33,720 nt of DNA. It comes from an uncultured Bacteroidales bacterium (lineage in GTDB: Bacteria > Bacteroidota > Bacteroidia > Bacteroidales > FEN-979). Below the pieces are notes generated by a model, which saw only the letters and a list, made by a program, of their open reading frames with translations, did no database searches and was not told the origin of the DNA. The number at the start of each line of letters is the position of its first letter. Within the stretch, counting starts at the first letter, position 1. Position numbers and translations under genes: made by a program. The DNA lies in assembly GCA_903929315.1 (NCBI GenBank), contig CAIYUC010000182.1, forward strand, positions 1-33,720, written 5' to 3'. Positions 22,543 to 31,655 of this stretch are shown here, in pieces.

Positions 22543-23547
22543 ATGAAAACAATAAAAAATAAAACATTACTGATCCTGTTCATGATCCTTGCAATAATTG
22601 CGGTGATCATGTTCTTTTATGACAGGAATAAAGGAGAAAGAAGCTTTAAGAGCGAATTGTTTACCGTGGATTCTTCCAAGGTGACATCCATTATTATATA
22701 TCCGAAAGGGAAGACGAACATTCCGCTGCAATTGGCGAAAACTGGTAAAAACTGGGAAATAAAAACCAACAATAAAACCTATCCTGCAGATAGCCTTGTC
22801 ATTCAAAGGATCGTAAGCGCACTTTGCCATGTCAAACCGGAAAGAGTCGCCGGGACTGGCAAAGCTAATTGGAAAGACCTGGGAATTACGGATTCACTGG
22901 GGATTCATGTTGTTGTTGAACAATCCAGTAAGACTATAGCAGATATGTGGATCGGGAAAATTTCTATTACCCAGGACAATAACAGAGGAAATTATGGAAG
23001 GAATCAGAATATGATCATTAAATCACATGTCCGTGTAGTCGGTGATGACAGGGTCTATGTTGTGGATGGTTTCCTCTCAATGATGTTCGGTGATCAACCC
23101 TCCATGTACAGGAATAGAACCGTCTTCAGATTTGATAAAAACCTGGCTGCCAGATTAACTTTCATGTATCCCGGTGACAGTTCTTTCATGCTCGTTAAGA
23201 ACGGGACACATTGGTTGCTTAACGATCAACCCGTTGATTCAGCCAAAACAGCGAATTATTTGAATTCGATCACCAATACAATGAACAGTGAATTTGCAGA
23301 TGATGGCACCCAACCCTTTGTATTTCCCTATTCATTGAAAATAGATGGGAATGATATGACCGCTATTGAAGTACATGGAGCAATAAGTCCCGATCCGAAG
23401 AAATATTTCGTAAAATCGACCTTTAACCCTTCAGCTGTCTTTGGTTCGTCAAACCCTAATTTATTCAACCAGGTATTCCCGGGTAAGGATAAATTTTTCG
23501 AAACAAAAAAGAAAATCACTAAATCCCGGCTTTCATCGATAGGTTGA
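22543..23547 (+). CDS. DUF4340 domain protein of the gld operon
   Basis: This is a 334-residue protein with an N-terminal TM anchor (LLILFMILAIIAVIMFF) and a periplasmic region holding two related halves. The first contains SKVTSIIIYP and WEIKT; the second repeats a LTFMYPGDSSFMLVKNGTHW pattern. DUF4340 proteins regularly follow gldG-like genes in bacteria with this ABC set and probably join the same envelope complex. The start at ATG 22543 (MKTIKNKTLLIL) is preferred to the in-frame TTG at 22510, which adds an unlikely N-terminus. Confidence 0.85.
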   Translation: MKTIKNKTLLILFMILAIIAVIMFFYDRNKGERSFKSELFTVDSSKVTSIIIYPKGKTNIPLQLAKTGKNWEIKTNNKTYPADSLVIQRIVSALCHVKPERVAGTGKANWKDLGITDSLGIHVVVEQSSKTIADMWIGKISITQDNNRGNYGRNQNMIIKSHVRVVGDDRVYVVDGFLSMMFGDQPSMYRNRTVFRFDKNLAARLTFMYPGDSSFMLVKNGTHWLLNDQPVDSAKTANYLNSITNTMNSEFADDGTQPFVFPYSLKIDGNDMTAIEVHGAISPDPKKYFVKSTFNPSAVFGSSNPNLFNQVFPGKDKFFETKKKITKSRLSSIG

Positions 23548-23548
23548 T

Positions 23549-23556
23549 TAATTTTG
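23549..23556 (+). promoter_or_regulatory. -7 promoter box before the 23574 gene
   Basis: TAATTTTG is the same octamer as at gldA and matches TANNTTTG. Transcription would start near 23562, about 11 nt before ATG 23574. This would give the outer-membrane gene its own promoter as well as read-through from the gld operon. No clear -33 box is seen. Confidence 0.4.
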
Positions 23557-23573
23557 TAAAAAAATTCAGCGAG

Positions 23574-24191
23574 ATGAGATTAAGCTGCATTGGGATCATT
23601 ATCCTTGGTTTATTGAGTTTTCAATGTGTGTCACAGACCGGAAGCACAGATACTCTTCCTTCATCTGCTGCAATGCCTGCAACTCCAAAATATCTTTCCA
23701 AACAAAACAAAATGCATGTTAATGTCATGGCCGGAACAGAATTTTGGACGGCAACCGGTTATGGTTCAGGAATAGCCACTTATCTAATGACAGGGATTAC
23801 TTACCCGGTTGGAAAAAGATTCAGTCTCGGCGGCGGGATCGGGATTTTGAATACAACCCCTGTTGGAGTTCATTCCACCTCAGTCGAAAGTTTTGGGAAT
23901 GCGAATTCTACTAATACTCTTGTTTATATCACCGGCCAATACCTGTTAAGTCAGCACGTGACAGTGAGCGGAACCGTGTTTAAAGAATTTACTGCTTTTA
24001 ACAATTCCCCGGAATATCAGCGTTCCCCAAAAAATACTCCCCAGGGTGTCTATATGAAGGTCGATTACAGGATCAATGATTTTATGCAGATCGAAGCAGG
24101 ATTTGGCTATTCAAGAGGCGTAAGTCCTTATTATAATTCATACACGGGTTCGCCCATATATGACAGGCCATTTTTTTTCAGAAATCCTTGA
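23574..24191 (+). CDS. Predicted outer-membrane beta-barrel protein
   Basis: This 205-residue protein has a hydrophobic signal (LSCIGIIILGLLSFQCVSQ) followed by amphipathic strands (MHVNVMAGTEFWTATGYG, FSLGGGIGILN, QIEAGFGYSRG) typical of small OmpA-like barrels. The start at ATG 23574 follows GCGAG and a -7 box; the frame is open to a TTG at 23544. The C-terminus RPFFFRNP lacks the usual terminal Phe. It converges on the O-antigen ligase gene with 6 bases between the stops. The function is unknown. Confidence 0.65.
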   Translation: MRLSCIGIIILGLLSFQCVSQTGSTDTLPSSAAMPATPKYLSKQNKMHVNVMAGTEFWTATGYGSGIATYLMTGITYPVGKRFSLGGGIGILNTTPVGVHSTSVESFGNANSTNTLVYITGQYLLSQHVTVSGTVFKEFTAFNNSPEYQRSPKNTPQGVYMKVDYRINDFMQIEAGFGYSRGVSPYYNSYTGSPIYDRPFFFRNP

Positions 24192-24197
24192 TGCCAT

Positions 24198-26087
24198 TTA
24201 CTTCATCTCTTTCAGAAAATCTTCTTTTTTTTGTGATTCCCTGCAGCTGTTAATGTAAAACAAAGCGCTGTCCCTGCGGCCGTTTAAATAATAAATAGCT
24301 CCAAGGTTAAATTTAGCATCATCAAAATACGGATCAATATTAAATGCTTGCAATAATATTGCTTTTGCCTCATTTTGTTTTTCTGATTTAAAAAGTGCGG
24401 CTCCATAATCGTTCAATACCCTCACTTCAAAAGGTGTGGACCTTAATGCCCTTTTAAAACATGTAACAGCTGAATCAACATCGCCTTTCCTGAAATACGC
24501 CACTCCTTCAAACCAGGCAAGTGGCAATGTATTAGGTGTAATCCGGTAAAACGGGTTTTCAGCTTTCCGGCAATAATGGATCACATTTTCATCGTTCTTC
24601 CTTTCATTTCTGAACATTTTTATCGTAAAATATTCTCCTCTGATCCTGACGAACGACAAAAATATTGAGAATACAAGCAGGATCACGAATAACCATGAAA
24701 ACAATTTTAGAGGGAATTTCCGGATCACCTTATTGTTAAAAGGCTTTAATGGAACCTTCTGGAAGAGGAATGCAAATATGGAGAACAACAATACATTATG
24801 CTCCACCCTTTTTAAAGGGAAATCAAATAGGGAAAAGACATAGAAACCGATGATAAAGGAAGTATAAAATACAGCAGAGATATGAGGCCTGGGAATAGTG
24901 TATGCGATTTTATAGAAAATGATCAGAGGAGGGATAAAAAATATAAAAACAGAAAGGATAAGACCAACAATTCCAAGTTCTGAAATAATACTGATCCACT
25001 CATTGTGAGGCTGGCTATAAGTAAAATTCTTTGCTGTATGTTCTGGATTTGCTGGATATTTACAGGATGGAACAATGATTCTCCAGTTTCCGGCTCCAAC
25101 ACCAAGTACCGGGTGAGATCTGATCAGGTAAAATGATTTTTTCCAGAAAATGACACGAAGATTTGCGTTCTCATAATAGTTTTCAGAGAAATCAAATGCA
25201 GGCATATGTTCGAGATCGGCTTGAAGTTTCTCTCTTTCTTTCCTGATTTTCTCAGCGTATGAATCTTCATATGTTCTGAAATAATTCCACACCGGTATCT
25301 TACTCAGAAAATAATTTTTTCTTGTGTTATCAAGGGATGAATAGAACAGGAAAACTCCTGTTGAGAGCATAACAAAGGAAATAATCCCGGCAAGAATATT
25401 TCTTCTTGAAAAAACACTTCTGTATTTAATGATCAATAAAATGATAGAAATAAGCATGGCAAGGAACAAACCCAGGTAAGCTGCCCTGCTCTGAATGATG
25501 ATGATAAAGAATACAGAAAGGATAAGAACCAGAACCGACATATATTTCCAGAAGCCCCTGTTAAGGGAATACCCGGTCAGAACAAGTGGCAGGGAGATCA
25601 GCAAAAAACCCGCAAAGAGGTTATTATTGGCTGAAACAGAAAAGATCTGGTAAGGATTATAAAACTCAAGGGAGATCATCTCATAAAATCCCAAACCAAA
25701 GGCAAATAACAGGACAAAAAGCTGTGTCTTGATGAATATATTCTCAAATTCTATATTCTCATTACTCAATGAGGAGATCGTTAGAAATACTGCAAGGGGA
25801 AGAAAGACCAGCTGTGATTGCATGATTGCTTCCGAAGGAGCAACAGCCCAAAGACAACTCAGCAAATTCCATAAATAGAAAAGGATAAAAGCACCTTCAA
25901 AAAAATTAAGTCTAAACAGGCTGATTTTACGGAATAGTAACAGGTAAGTTATTAAAAGTAAAACGGAAAGGAACAGGAACCTTGGCAGAAATGATTTGTC
26001 AACGATAATCCCTGAACGGATTAAGTTGGCAAAACATAATAGCAGGATTGTAAAAACAAATAAATACCTTTTACTTTTGCTACGCAT
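24198..26087 (-). CDS. O-antigen ligase/polymerase family protein (Wzy_C) with TPRs
   Basis: This 629-residue protein has about twelve TM helices over the first 460 residues. The Wzy_C pattern is visible: QSRAAYLGL before a pair of TM helices, then a large periplasmic loop with HPVLGVGAGNWRI and SQPHNEWISIISELG. The C-terminal region (about 520-629) is made of tetratricopeptide repeats (DVDSAVTCFKRAL, NEAKAILLQAFNIDPYFDDA). The family either polymerises polysaccharide or ligates it to a lipid or protein acceptor. TPR-bearing versions are common in Bacteroidetes. No other glycan genes are near. Confidence 0.85.
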   Translation of the reverse strand: MRSKSKRYLFVFTILLLCFANLIRSGIIVDKSFLPRFLFLSVLLLITYLLLFRKISLFRLNFFEGAFILFYLWNLLSCLWAVAPSEAIMQSQLVFLPLAVFLTISSLSNENIEFENIFIKTQLFVLLFAFGLGFYEMISLEFYNPYQIFSVSANNNLFAGFLLISLPLVLTGYSLNRGFWKYMSVLVLILSVFFIIIIQSRAAYLGLFLAMLISIILLIIKYRSVFSRRNILAGIISFVMLSTGVFLFYSSLDNTRKNYFLSKIPVWNYFRTYEDSYAEKIRKEREKLQADLEHMPAFDFSENYYENANLRVIFWKKSFYLIRSHPVLGVGAGNWRIIVPSCKYPANPEHTAKNFTYSQPHNEWISIISELGIVGLILSVFIFFIPPLIIFYKIAYTIPRPHISAVFYTSFIIGFYVFSLFDFPLKRVEHNVLLFSIFAFLFQKVPLKPFNNKVIRKFPLKLFSWLFVILLVFSIFLSFVRIRGEYFTIKMFRNERKNDENVIHYCRKAENPFYRITPNTLPLAWFEGVAYFRKGDVDSAVTCFKRALRSTPFEVRVLNDYGAALFKSEKQNEAKAILLQAFNIDPYFDDAKFNLGAIYYLNGRRDSALFYINSCRESQKKEDFLKEMK

Positions 26088-26131
26088 TGTAGCTTTTTAT
26101 GGTAATTATTTCGGACAGGAACAGGTTCTTT

Positions 26132-27280
26132 TTATTCCCAGAAGGTGATGACTGCACATCCCCCTTCACCCGCGGTTGGGATGCTTGTTGAATATCCTGA
26201 AATGAGTGCACCTCCTTTACCCGGTCTGGAAGTAAGGGTTCTGTCGGCGATATAGGATCTTTCCAATCCCTGAAAAACATCGAGGATATTATCATTAGGA
26301 ATATCTGAATAGCCGGTAATGGTACCAATATTAGCCGTTCCTTGAGTACCGTGTTGTGTAGTTGTTGCATAGCTACCCCTTTTCCCTCCTGTTCCCCCTG
26401 CGGCTTTCATCCCTCCGAACCAGCTATCTCCGCCATTTCCACCATTCGTATCACCGTACCAGTTAGGATAATAGTATGTTGCGTTCGTTCCGGCATATCC
26501 ACCTGATCCAATAACAACAGTAAATTGCTGGTTTGGGACTACATCGAACTCTTGCCCGGAAAATCCGCCACTACCGCCGTCGCCACCATTATTCAGGTTG
26601 TAAGAATAAGAATAGGCACCAGCGCCACCTCCGCCGCCAGAAGCTCCCCATAGCTCTACTTTAATTTTGGATACCGAGGAAGGTACATTCCAGGACTGGG
26701 AGGAGGTGATGACTATTTTATTATTGGCCGGATAACCATTATTATTTGAATTAATTACATAAGGGGTTGGGATCGTTCCATTCCCTGTCACCGTTATATT
26801 ATTTCCGGCCTGTATCTTGGTTTCTGAGCCGTCGGTCACCGGTTTGTTTGTAAGATCGTTATAATCCCCGCTAAAACCATTGGCCGCTTTTTGGGAATAC
26901 AAGGCATAAGGAACACTCAAAAGCTGACTGACCCCGGTAATGCTGTAATTTGTTCCTCCGGCCGGATCGGTTTCTGTCTTAAGGAAAAAGGGCCCAATGG
27001 ACCAATCGATATCAGCAAAGTTCCCTGTAGTTGTACCCCCGCCAATCTCTAATGATACAAGCCCGTTGGCATTAGTGGTTGCATTGTGCGTTTCTGTATA
27101 AACCGCTGTTCCAGTCGTTGAACCTTGCAGGATAGTTAACTTTACACCAATATTGCCACCTTGCATCAACTTGCCGGAGGCATCCCTGATCACTGCCTGG
27201 TAAGTCAATTTCTGGGGCGACTGAGCAAGCAAAGATGTAGCAATAAAAAGCGCAAGAACAAAGGAAAATAACTTTTTCAT
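26132..27280 (-). CDS. Secreted glycine-rich surface protein
   Basis: This is a 382-residue protein with a signal peptide (MKKLFSFVLALFIATSLLAQ). The next domain, LTYQAVIRDASGKLM to SVPYALYSQKA, is widespread at the N-terminus of Bacteroidetes cell-surface proteins. The second half is a glycine-rich sandwich-like domain (LWGASGGGGGAGAYSYSYNL, FTVVIGSGGYAG, GGNGGDSWFGG) ending in AVITFWE. It could be an adhesin or tail-like structural protein. No T9SS sorting domain is seen at its own end, but its start overlaps the stop of the upstream gene, which has one. The ligand is unknown. Confidence 0.8.
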   Translation of the reverse strand: MKKLFSFVLALFIATSLLAQSPQKLTYQAVIRDASGKLMQGGNIGVKLTILQGSTTGTAVYTETHNATTNANGLVSLEIGGGTTTGNFADIDWSIGPFFLKTETDPAGGTNYSITGVSQLLSVPYALYSQKAANGFSGDYNDLTNKPVTDGSETKIQAGNNITVTGNGTIPTPYVINSNNNGYPANNKIVITSSQSWNVPSSVSKIKVELWGASGGGGGAGAYSYSYNLNNGGDGGSGGFSGQEFDVVPNQQFTVVIGSGGYAGTNATYYYPNWYGDTNGGNGGDSWFGGMKAAGGTGGKRGSYATTTQHGTQGTANIGTITGYSDIPNDNILDVFQGLERSYIADRTLTSRPGKGGALISGYSTSIPTAGEGGCAVITFWE

Positions 27281-27765
27281 TTTTTTATGATTATAAATGT
27301 TTGTAATGCTTTGTCATTCTCGGAAACTGTAAGACAATAGGATGCAGGCGCAAGGTCCCCCATCCGTATGGCTGTTTCAGGACTTTCTATTTTCATGTTT
27401 TCCAGAAGAAAGCCGTTCATATTATATAGCTGGTAGCTCAGGTTTTTTATTTCATTCCGGTCAATTTTCAGATTTGTGTAACTGCCAGCCGGATTCGGGT
27501 ATAAAGTACATCCCGGAGTCGTTCCATTGACTTCATCAATCCCTATATGGAATTGGATTTCAAAAGGTTGTTGCACCCCTTCAATGATAAAACCATCGGT
27601 AGCGGTGTTGAAATTATAAGCAACCTGCCCGATGGAATAACTTACAGACCCGGTCGTGCCTGTGGCATCATTGCTGGCTGTAAGAACTGTCTGCTGAGCC
27701 CGGATTGCCTGCGCTCCCAGGAGCATCAGCAAAATGAAACTTAAACAAATAGATGAATATTTCAT
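27277..27765 (-). CDS. Secreted protein with T9SS type A sorting domain
   Basis: This is a 162-residue protein: signal peptide (SICLSFILLMLLGAQAIRAQ), a short domain (SYSIGQVAYN, EGVQQPFEI) and a C-terminal sorting domain (LYPNPAGSYTNLKI to LQTFIIIKK) for type IX export. The region between signal and sorting domain is only about 60 residues, so this may be a stub-like surface protein or a partner of the glycine-rich protein downstream. The two genes overlap by 4 bases. Confidence 0.8.
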   Translation of the reverse strand: MKYSSICLSFILLMLLGAQAIRAQQTVLTASNDATGTTGSVSYSIGQVAYNFNTATDGFIIEGVQQPFEIQFHIGIDEVNGTTPGCTLYPNPAGSYTNLKIDRNEIKNLSYQLYNMNGFLLENMKIESPETAIRMGDLAPASYCLTVSENDKALQTFIIIKK

Positions 27766-28061
27766 TTCACAATAATTTCTTGTATGTTTTCTAATTCACA
27801 ATGAAATCCGGTAGCAATTTACGACATTTTTTTGAAAAACAAATAATTTGTATCTTTCGGTAATAACTTTTTTGAGATGTTTGGGCTTGTAGGATGGGGA
27901 AGGCAAACTTATTTACGATTGGACGATCGTCGACTTCCGATTGAATTGTGAGATTGACGAGGGTTGATTGATTTTAAAATGAGAAACCAAACGGATTCCT
28001 TGCACCTAAACAAAGAGATATCAATGATATGATGAAAGGAGACACATTTAAAATTATTAAT
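27766..28061. other. Intergenic region upstream of the tracrRNA, no gene seen
   Basis: About 300 bases between the divergent surface-protein operon and the CRISPR locus. There is no frame above 20 codons with protein-like composition. No exact minus-strand TANNTTTG box was found for the 27765 gene; the closest is a CAAATAAT near 27839. Promoters for both sides probably lie here. Confidence 0.4.
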
Positions 28062-28069
28062 TATATTTG
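28062..28069 (+). promoter_or_regulatory. Candidate cas9 promoter -7 box
   Basis: TATATTTG on the plus strand is a full TANNTTTG match. A transcript from about 28075 would read through the whole tracrRNA locus in the antisense sense before reaching the cas9 ATG at 28194, giving a leader near 118 nt. No good -33 box is seen. Confidence 0.35.
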
Positions 28070-28074
28070 GAGGT

Positions 28075-28154
28075 TATAAAAAAAGGCGACCCGAAAGCCG
28101 CCTTAAATGTTTTCACAACGGAATAATCCTTATTGTGAATTGCTTCAAATTGTA
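28075..28154 (-). ncRNA. tracrRNA of the II-C CRISPR-Cas9 system
   Basis: Read on the minus strand, the RNA begins near 28154 with the anti-repeat (28154-28132: TACAATTTGAAGCAATTCAC and then AAT). This pairs with nt 1-24 of the CRISPR repeat with one bulged U and two G-U pairs. Next comes a short nexus hairpin GGA-UUAU-UCC, a linker, and a 9-bp terminator hairpin with a UUCG loop followed by seven U (28104-28078). The -7 box TATATTTG lies at 28165-28158 on the same strand. The length of about 80 nt and the position beside cas9 are normal for II-C. It is divergent from cas9 and lies inside its leader. Confidence 0.85.
28078..28104 (-). terminator. Rho-independent terminator of the tracrRNA
   Basis: On the minus strand AAGGCG (28104-28099) pairs with CGCCTT (28088-28083). 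The stem is extended inward by G-U, C-G and U-G pairs to a UUCG loop. Seven consecutive T follow on that strand (28084-28078). Confidence 0.8.
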
Positions 28155-28157
28155 ATG

Positions 28158-28165
28158 CAAATATA
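28158..28165 (-). promoter_or_regulatory. tracrRNA promoter -7 box
   Basis: Minus-strand TATATTTG (28165-28158) matches TANNTTTG and lies 4 bases before the predicted 5' end of the anti-repeat. A TTTG at 28181-28178 is too near (12 bases) to be an ideal -33 box. The box lies about 30 bases upstream of the cas9 ATG, so transcription of the two could interfere. Confidence 0.55.
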
Positions 28166-28193
28166 ATTGAAAATTCTCAAAAGTAATGCTTCT

Positions 28194-31100
28194 ATGAAAA
28201 AAATTCTTGGACTTGATATTGGCACGAGCTCCATAGGTTGGGCTTTTGTATTGGAGGATGAAGAAAATGCTGAACTTAACAAGATTCAATCCGCCGGCGT
28301 AAGGATCATCCCCATGGGAGATGAAGAAAAACAATTCATAGAGGGAAAAACTGTGACACTGAATGTTGAAAGACGCACTTACCGAACCATACGGAGAAAT
28401 AATCAACGTTACAAGCTCAGACGGCATAATCTGGTAAAAAAGCTTATCGAATTGAACATGATTCCTGATGAAAATCTACTTAAGCGAATAACGGCCTTTG
28501 AGCTTTATGGACTAAGGGATAAAGTCCTGAAAGAGAAAATTTCCTTGGAAGAGTTAGGGCGTGTTTTCTTTCATTTGAATCAAAAGCGAGGGTATAAAAG
28601 CAATAGGAAAGCGAATAAAGAAACCGAAACAGATTTTACTCAAATTATTATTAACAGATCGAAAATAATTGAAGATGAAGGAATAACAGTTGGTCAATTT
28701 TTTTATCAAAAGTTGTTAAAAAACAAGGAAACTCCTGATGCAAATTTTATTATTAAAAAGAACACATTTCTCAGGCAAGATTACTTAAATGAATTCAATG
28801 CAATTTGGAATTTTCAACGAAATTTTTATCCGGAATTACTTAACGATCAAAATCTCATTGAAATCCGCGACAGAATCATATACTATCAGCGAAGATTGAA
28901 ATCTCAAAAAGGGTTGGTAGGTGAATGCAGATTTGAAAAGTTTCACAAAGTGGTACCAAAAAGTTCACCTATATTTCAATTGTTCAACATTTATTCAAAA
29001 CTTAATAACCTGGCAATTGCAAGTAAGGATGGTGAAATCATTGAGATTACTCCTGAAGGAAGAGAAAAAATTCTGCTTAGTTTAAATTATGTTGATCATA
29101 TCTCAAAAACAAAACTTCTTGAAATGTTGGATTGTAAACCAACCCGGCATTATTACATAAATTTTGAAAATTTAGAAGGAAACAAGACTCGCGCCCAATT
29201 CCTTAATGTATTGACCCAATCAGGTTGTGACACTGAAAAAATCAAGCACCTTCTTGCTTTTGACCCAATGTATGCAAGACCTGATTTGGAGCCATTTTAC
29301 AAACTTTGGCACCTTGTTTATTCAAGTGAGGAAGACCATCAATTGATCAAGAATTTAATGGAGGACTATTCTTTTACAGACATACAAGCAGAAGCAATTT
29401 CAAAAATCGGATATACCAGTCAGCATGGTTCTTTGAGCGCAAAAGCAATCCGTAAATTATTGCCATACCTGAAGCAAGGGTTAAAATATAGTGAGGCGTG
29501 TGAAAAAGTCGGTTATAACCATTCGGATTCAGAGACAATAGAACAACGAAACGAAAGAGTATTGGTTGACAGACTTGAGCAAATTAAAAGAAATGATCTT
29601 CGCAATCCGGTCGTTGAGAAAATATCGAACCAGGTTATCACCTTGGTAAATTCAATCATTTCTGATCCTCAGTTTGGAAGACCGGATGAAATAAGGGTTG
29701 AGTTAGCCAGGGAATTGAAGCAGAATGCTAAGGAACGAGAAGACTTAACGAAAACAATCAGAGAAAATGAAACTGAAAACAAGCGAATTGAAAAAATTCT
29801 TCTTGAAGAATGGGGCTTTAAAAAGGTGAGCCGGAAAGATATCATTAAGTTCCGGCTTTGGCAAGAAACAGGCGGAGTTTCAGTTTATACGGGAAATACT
29901 ATTCAAAAATCCGAACTTTATGATACTGCAAAGATTGATGTTGAACACATAATACCCCGTGCTTTGTTATTTGATGATTCATTTTCCAACAAAACCCTTT
30001 GTGAAACTTCATTGAACCGCGAAAAAAGTAATGAAACAGCCTTAGATTTCATATCTTCAAGAGGAATTGATGTGAATGAGAATTATCGAATATTTGTAAA
30101 AAAGTTATTTGAAGAAAAAGCGATCACAAGAACCAAGTTTAACAAGCTAATGATGAAAAAAGAAGATTTACCGGAGGATTTCATTGCTCGCCAACTTCGA
30201 GAATCTCAATATATCGCAAGGGAAATTACCAAAAGGTTAAAAAGTGTTTGCCGAAATGTGGTATCAACAACGGGATCAGTTACGGATTATCTAAGGTTTG
30301 AATGGGGGCTTGATACAATATTGCATGAACTGAATCTTGAAAAGTACCGCAAAATGGGCAAAACATTCCAGGATACTGATCATTCGGGTAATAAAGTTGA
30401 GAGAATCACCGAATGGACCAAAAGGAATGATCATCGTCACCATGCAGTTGATGCAATAGTAATTGCCTTTACAAAACAGGGTATGATCCAGAAGTTAAAT
30501 ACGCTTCATTCAATAAAGGGCGGATTGCAGAATGAAATGAAGGATTATATTGTTCAGCACGAAAGCTGGAGGATCAAAGAACCTTGTACATCGATCCGCC
30601 CACAGGCAAAACGGGCTGTAGAAAGAATTCTCATTTCTTTTAAAACGAATAGAAAAGTGCTAACAAAGCATATCAACAAGATTAAAATTCAAGGTGGTGA
30701 GCTAAAACAGGTTACCTATACCCCAAGAGGATTTCTTCATAAAGAGACCATGTACGGGCAAATTAGACGATATGAAAAGATAAAACTTGATAAAAAATTT
30801 ACTTCGGAATTGTATGTTTTGATGGCTAATCCATTTGAAAGATTCCTGGTTGAAAAGCATTTAGGAAAATACGATAATAAATTTGAACAAGCTTTTTCAA
30901 CAAAGACCCTGAAAAGTGATCCTCTTTATGTTGATGAAGAAAACAAGAAAGTACTTGAAACAATTTCAGTTTTTAACCACAAATTCGTTTATCGTGTCGC
31001 ATTAAACAGATCATTCGATAAGGTCAACGATATTGTTGATCAGGGAGTAAAAAAAATAATTCAAAAGCGACTTGAAGAATTCGGGAATGACCATAAAAAA

Positions 31101-31655
31101 GCTTTTAATGATCTTGAGAAAAACCCGGTATGGTTCAATGATGCAAAAAGAATACCGATAAAAACTATTCGTGTTTTTGGACCGGTTACATTGCAGCCAT
31201 TGCATGTTGATGAAAATGGCAAACCGAAAGATTTTGTGCAAACCAGGAATAATCACCATATTGCAATATATGAAGATGAAAAAGGAAACCGATACGAAAA
31301 AGTTGTCACCTTCTGGGAAGCGATCGAACGCAAACAACAAGGGATTTCAATAATTGATAAAAATCCACACGCTGAACATAAATTCATTACTTCAATGCAG
31401 GTAAATGATCTTTTTGTATTTAACCTTGATCCTTCCGAGATAGATTTTTATAAAGAGGATAATTGGCCGTTAGTCAGTACAAATCTTTACAGGGTGCAGA
31501 ATTTATCAAATAGTGACTATAGTTTCAGACATCACTTGGAAACCACACTCAAAAATACAGCTACCAAGATTAGGATTCAGGATATAAAAAAAATGAATGG
31601 AGTAAAAGTTATTCTGGATCATTTTGGGCGAGTAATTCAATTAGGAGAAAAATGA
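28194..31655 (+). CDS. cas9: CRISPR-associated endonuclease Cas9, type II-C
   Basis: This is a 1153-residue RNA-guided DNA endonuclease. RuvC-I is KILGLDIGTSSIGWAF with Asp8. The arginine-rich bridge helix is at about 62-90 (RRTYRTIRRNNQRYKLRRHN). RuvC-II is IRVELARE with Glu503. The HNH domain has DVEHIIP with His585, then LNREKSNE with Asn608. RuvC-III is HRHHAVDA with His750 and Asp753. All catalytic positions are present, so both strands should be cut. The start is ATG 28194 (MKKILGLDIG); the frame extends to a TTG at 28167, over the tracrRNA promoter. It overlaps cas1 as ATGA. It is compact for a Bacteroidetes Cas9, many of which exceed 1300 residues, and looks AT-richer than the lipid operon. 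The PAM cannot be read from sequence. Confidence 0.96.
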   Translation: MKKILGLDIGTSSIGWAFVLEDEENAELNKIQSAGVRIIPMGDEEKQFIEGKTVTLNVERRTYRTIRRNNQRYKLRRHNLVKKLIELNMIPDENLLKRITAFELYGLRDKVLKEKISLEELGRVFFHLNQKRGYKSNRKANKETETDFTQIIINRSKIIEDEGITVGQFFYQKLLKNKETPDANFIIKKNTFLRQDYLNEFNAIWNFQRNFYPELLNDQNLIEIRDRIIYYQRRLKSQKGLVGECRFEKFHKVVPKSSPIFQLFNIYSKLNNLAIASKDGEIIEITPEGREKILLSLNYVDHISKTKLLEMLDCKPTRHYYINFENLEGNKTRAQFLNVLTQSGCDTEKIKHLLAFDPMYARPDLEPFYKLWHLVYSSEEDHQLIKNLMEDYSFTDIQAEAISKIGYTSQHGSLSAKAIRKLLPYLKQGLKYSEACEKVGYNHSDSETIEQRNERVLVDRLEQIKRNDLRNPVVEKISNQVITLVNSIISDPQFGRPDEIRVELARELKQNAKEREDLTKTIRENETENKRIEKILLEEWGFKKVSRKDIIKFRLWQETGGVSVYTGNTIQKSELYDTAKIDVEHIIPRALLFDDSFSNKTLCETSLNREKSNETALDFISSRGIDVNENYRIFVKKLFEEKAITRTKFNKLMMKKEDLPEDFIARQLRESQYIAREITKRLKSVCRNVVSTTGSVTDYLRFEWGLDTILHELNLEKYRKMGKTFQDTDHSGNKVERITEWTKRNDHRHHAVDAIVIAFTKQGMIQKLNTLHSIKGGLQNEMKDYIVQHESWRIKEPCTSIRPQAKRAVERILISFKTNRKVLTKHINKIKIQGGELKQVTYTPRGFLHKETMYGQIRRYEKIKLDKKFTSELYVLMANPFERFLVEKHLGKYDNKFEQAFSTKTLKSDPLYVDEENKKVLETISVFNHKFVYRVALNRSFDKVNDIVDQGVKKIIQKRLEEFGNDHKKAFNDLEKNPVWFNDAKRIPIKTIRVFGPVTLQPLHVDENGKPKDFVQTRNNHHIAIYEDEKGNRYEKVVTFWEAIERKQQGISIIDKNPHAEHKFITSMQVNDLFVFNLDPSEIDFYKEDNWPLVSTNLYRVQNLSNSDYSFRHHLETTLKNTATKIRIQDIKKMNGVKVILDHFGRVIQLGEK

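Noticed and set aside
28167-28193. TTG start giving Cas9 nine extra residues
   Set aside because: RuvC-I normally sits at the very N-terminus, as with ATG 28194, and the extension lies next to the tracrRNA promoter.
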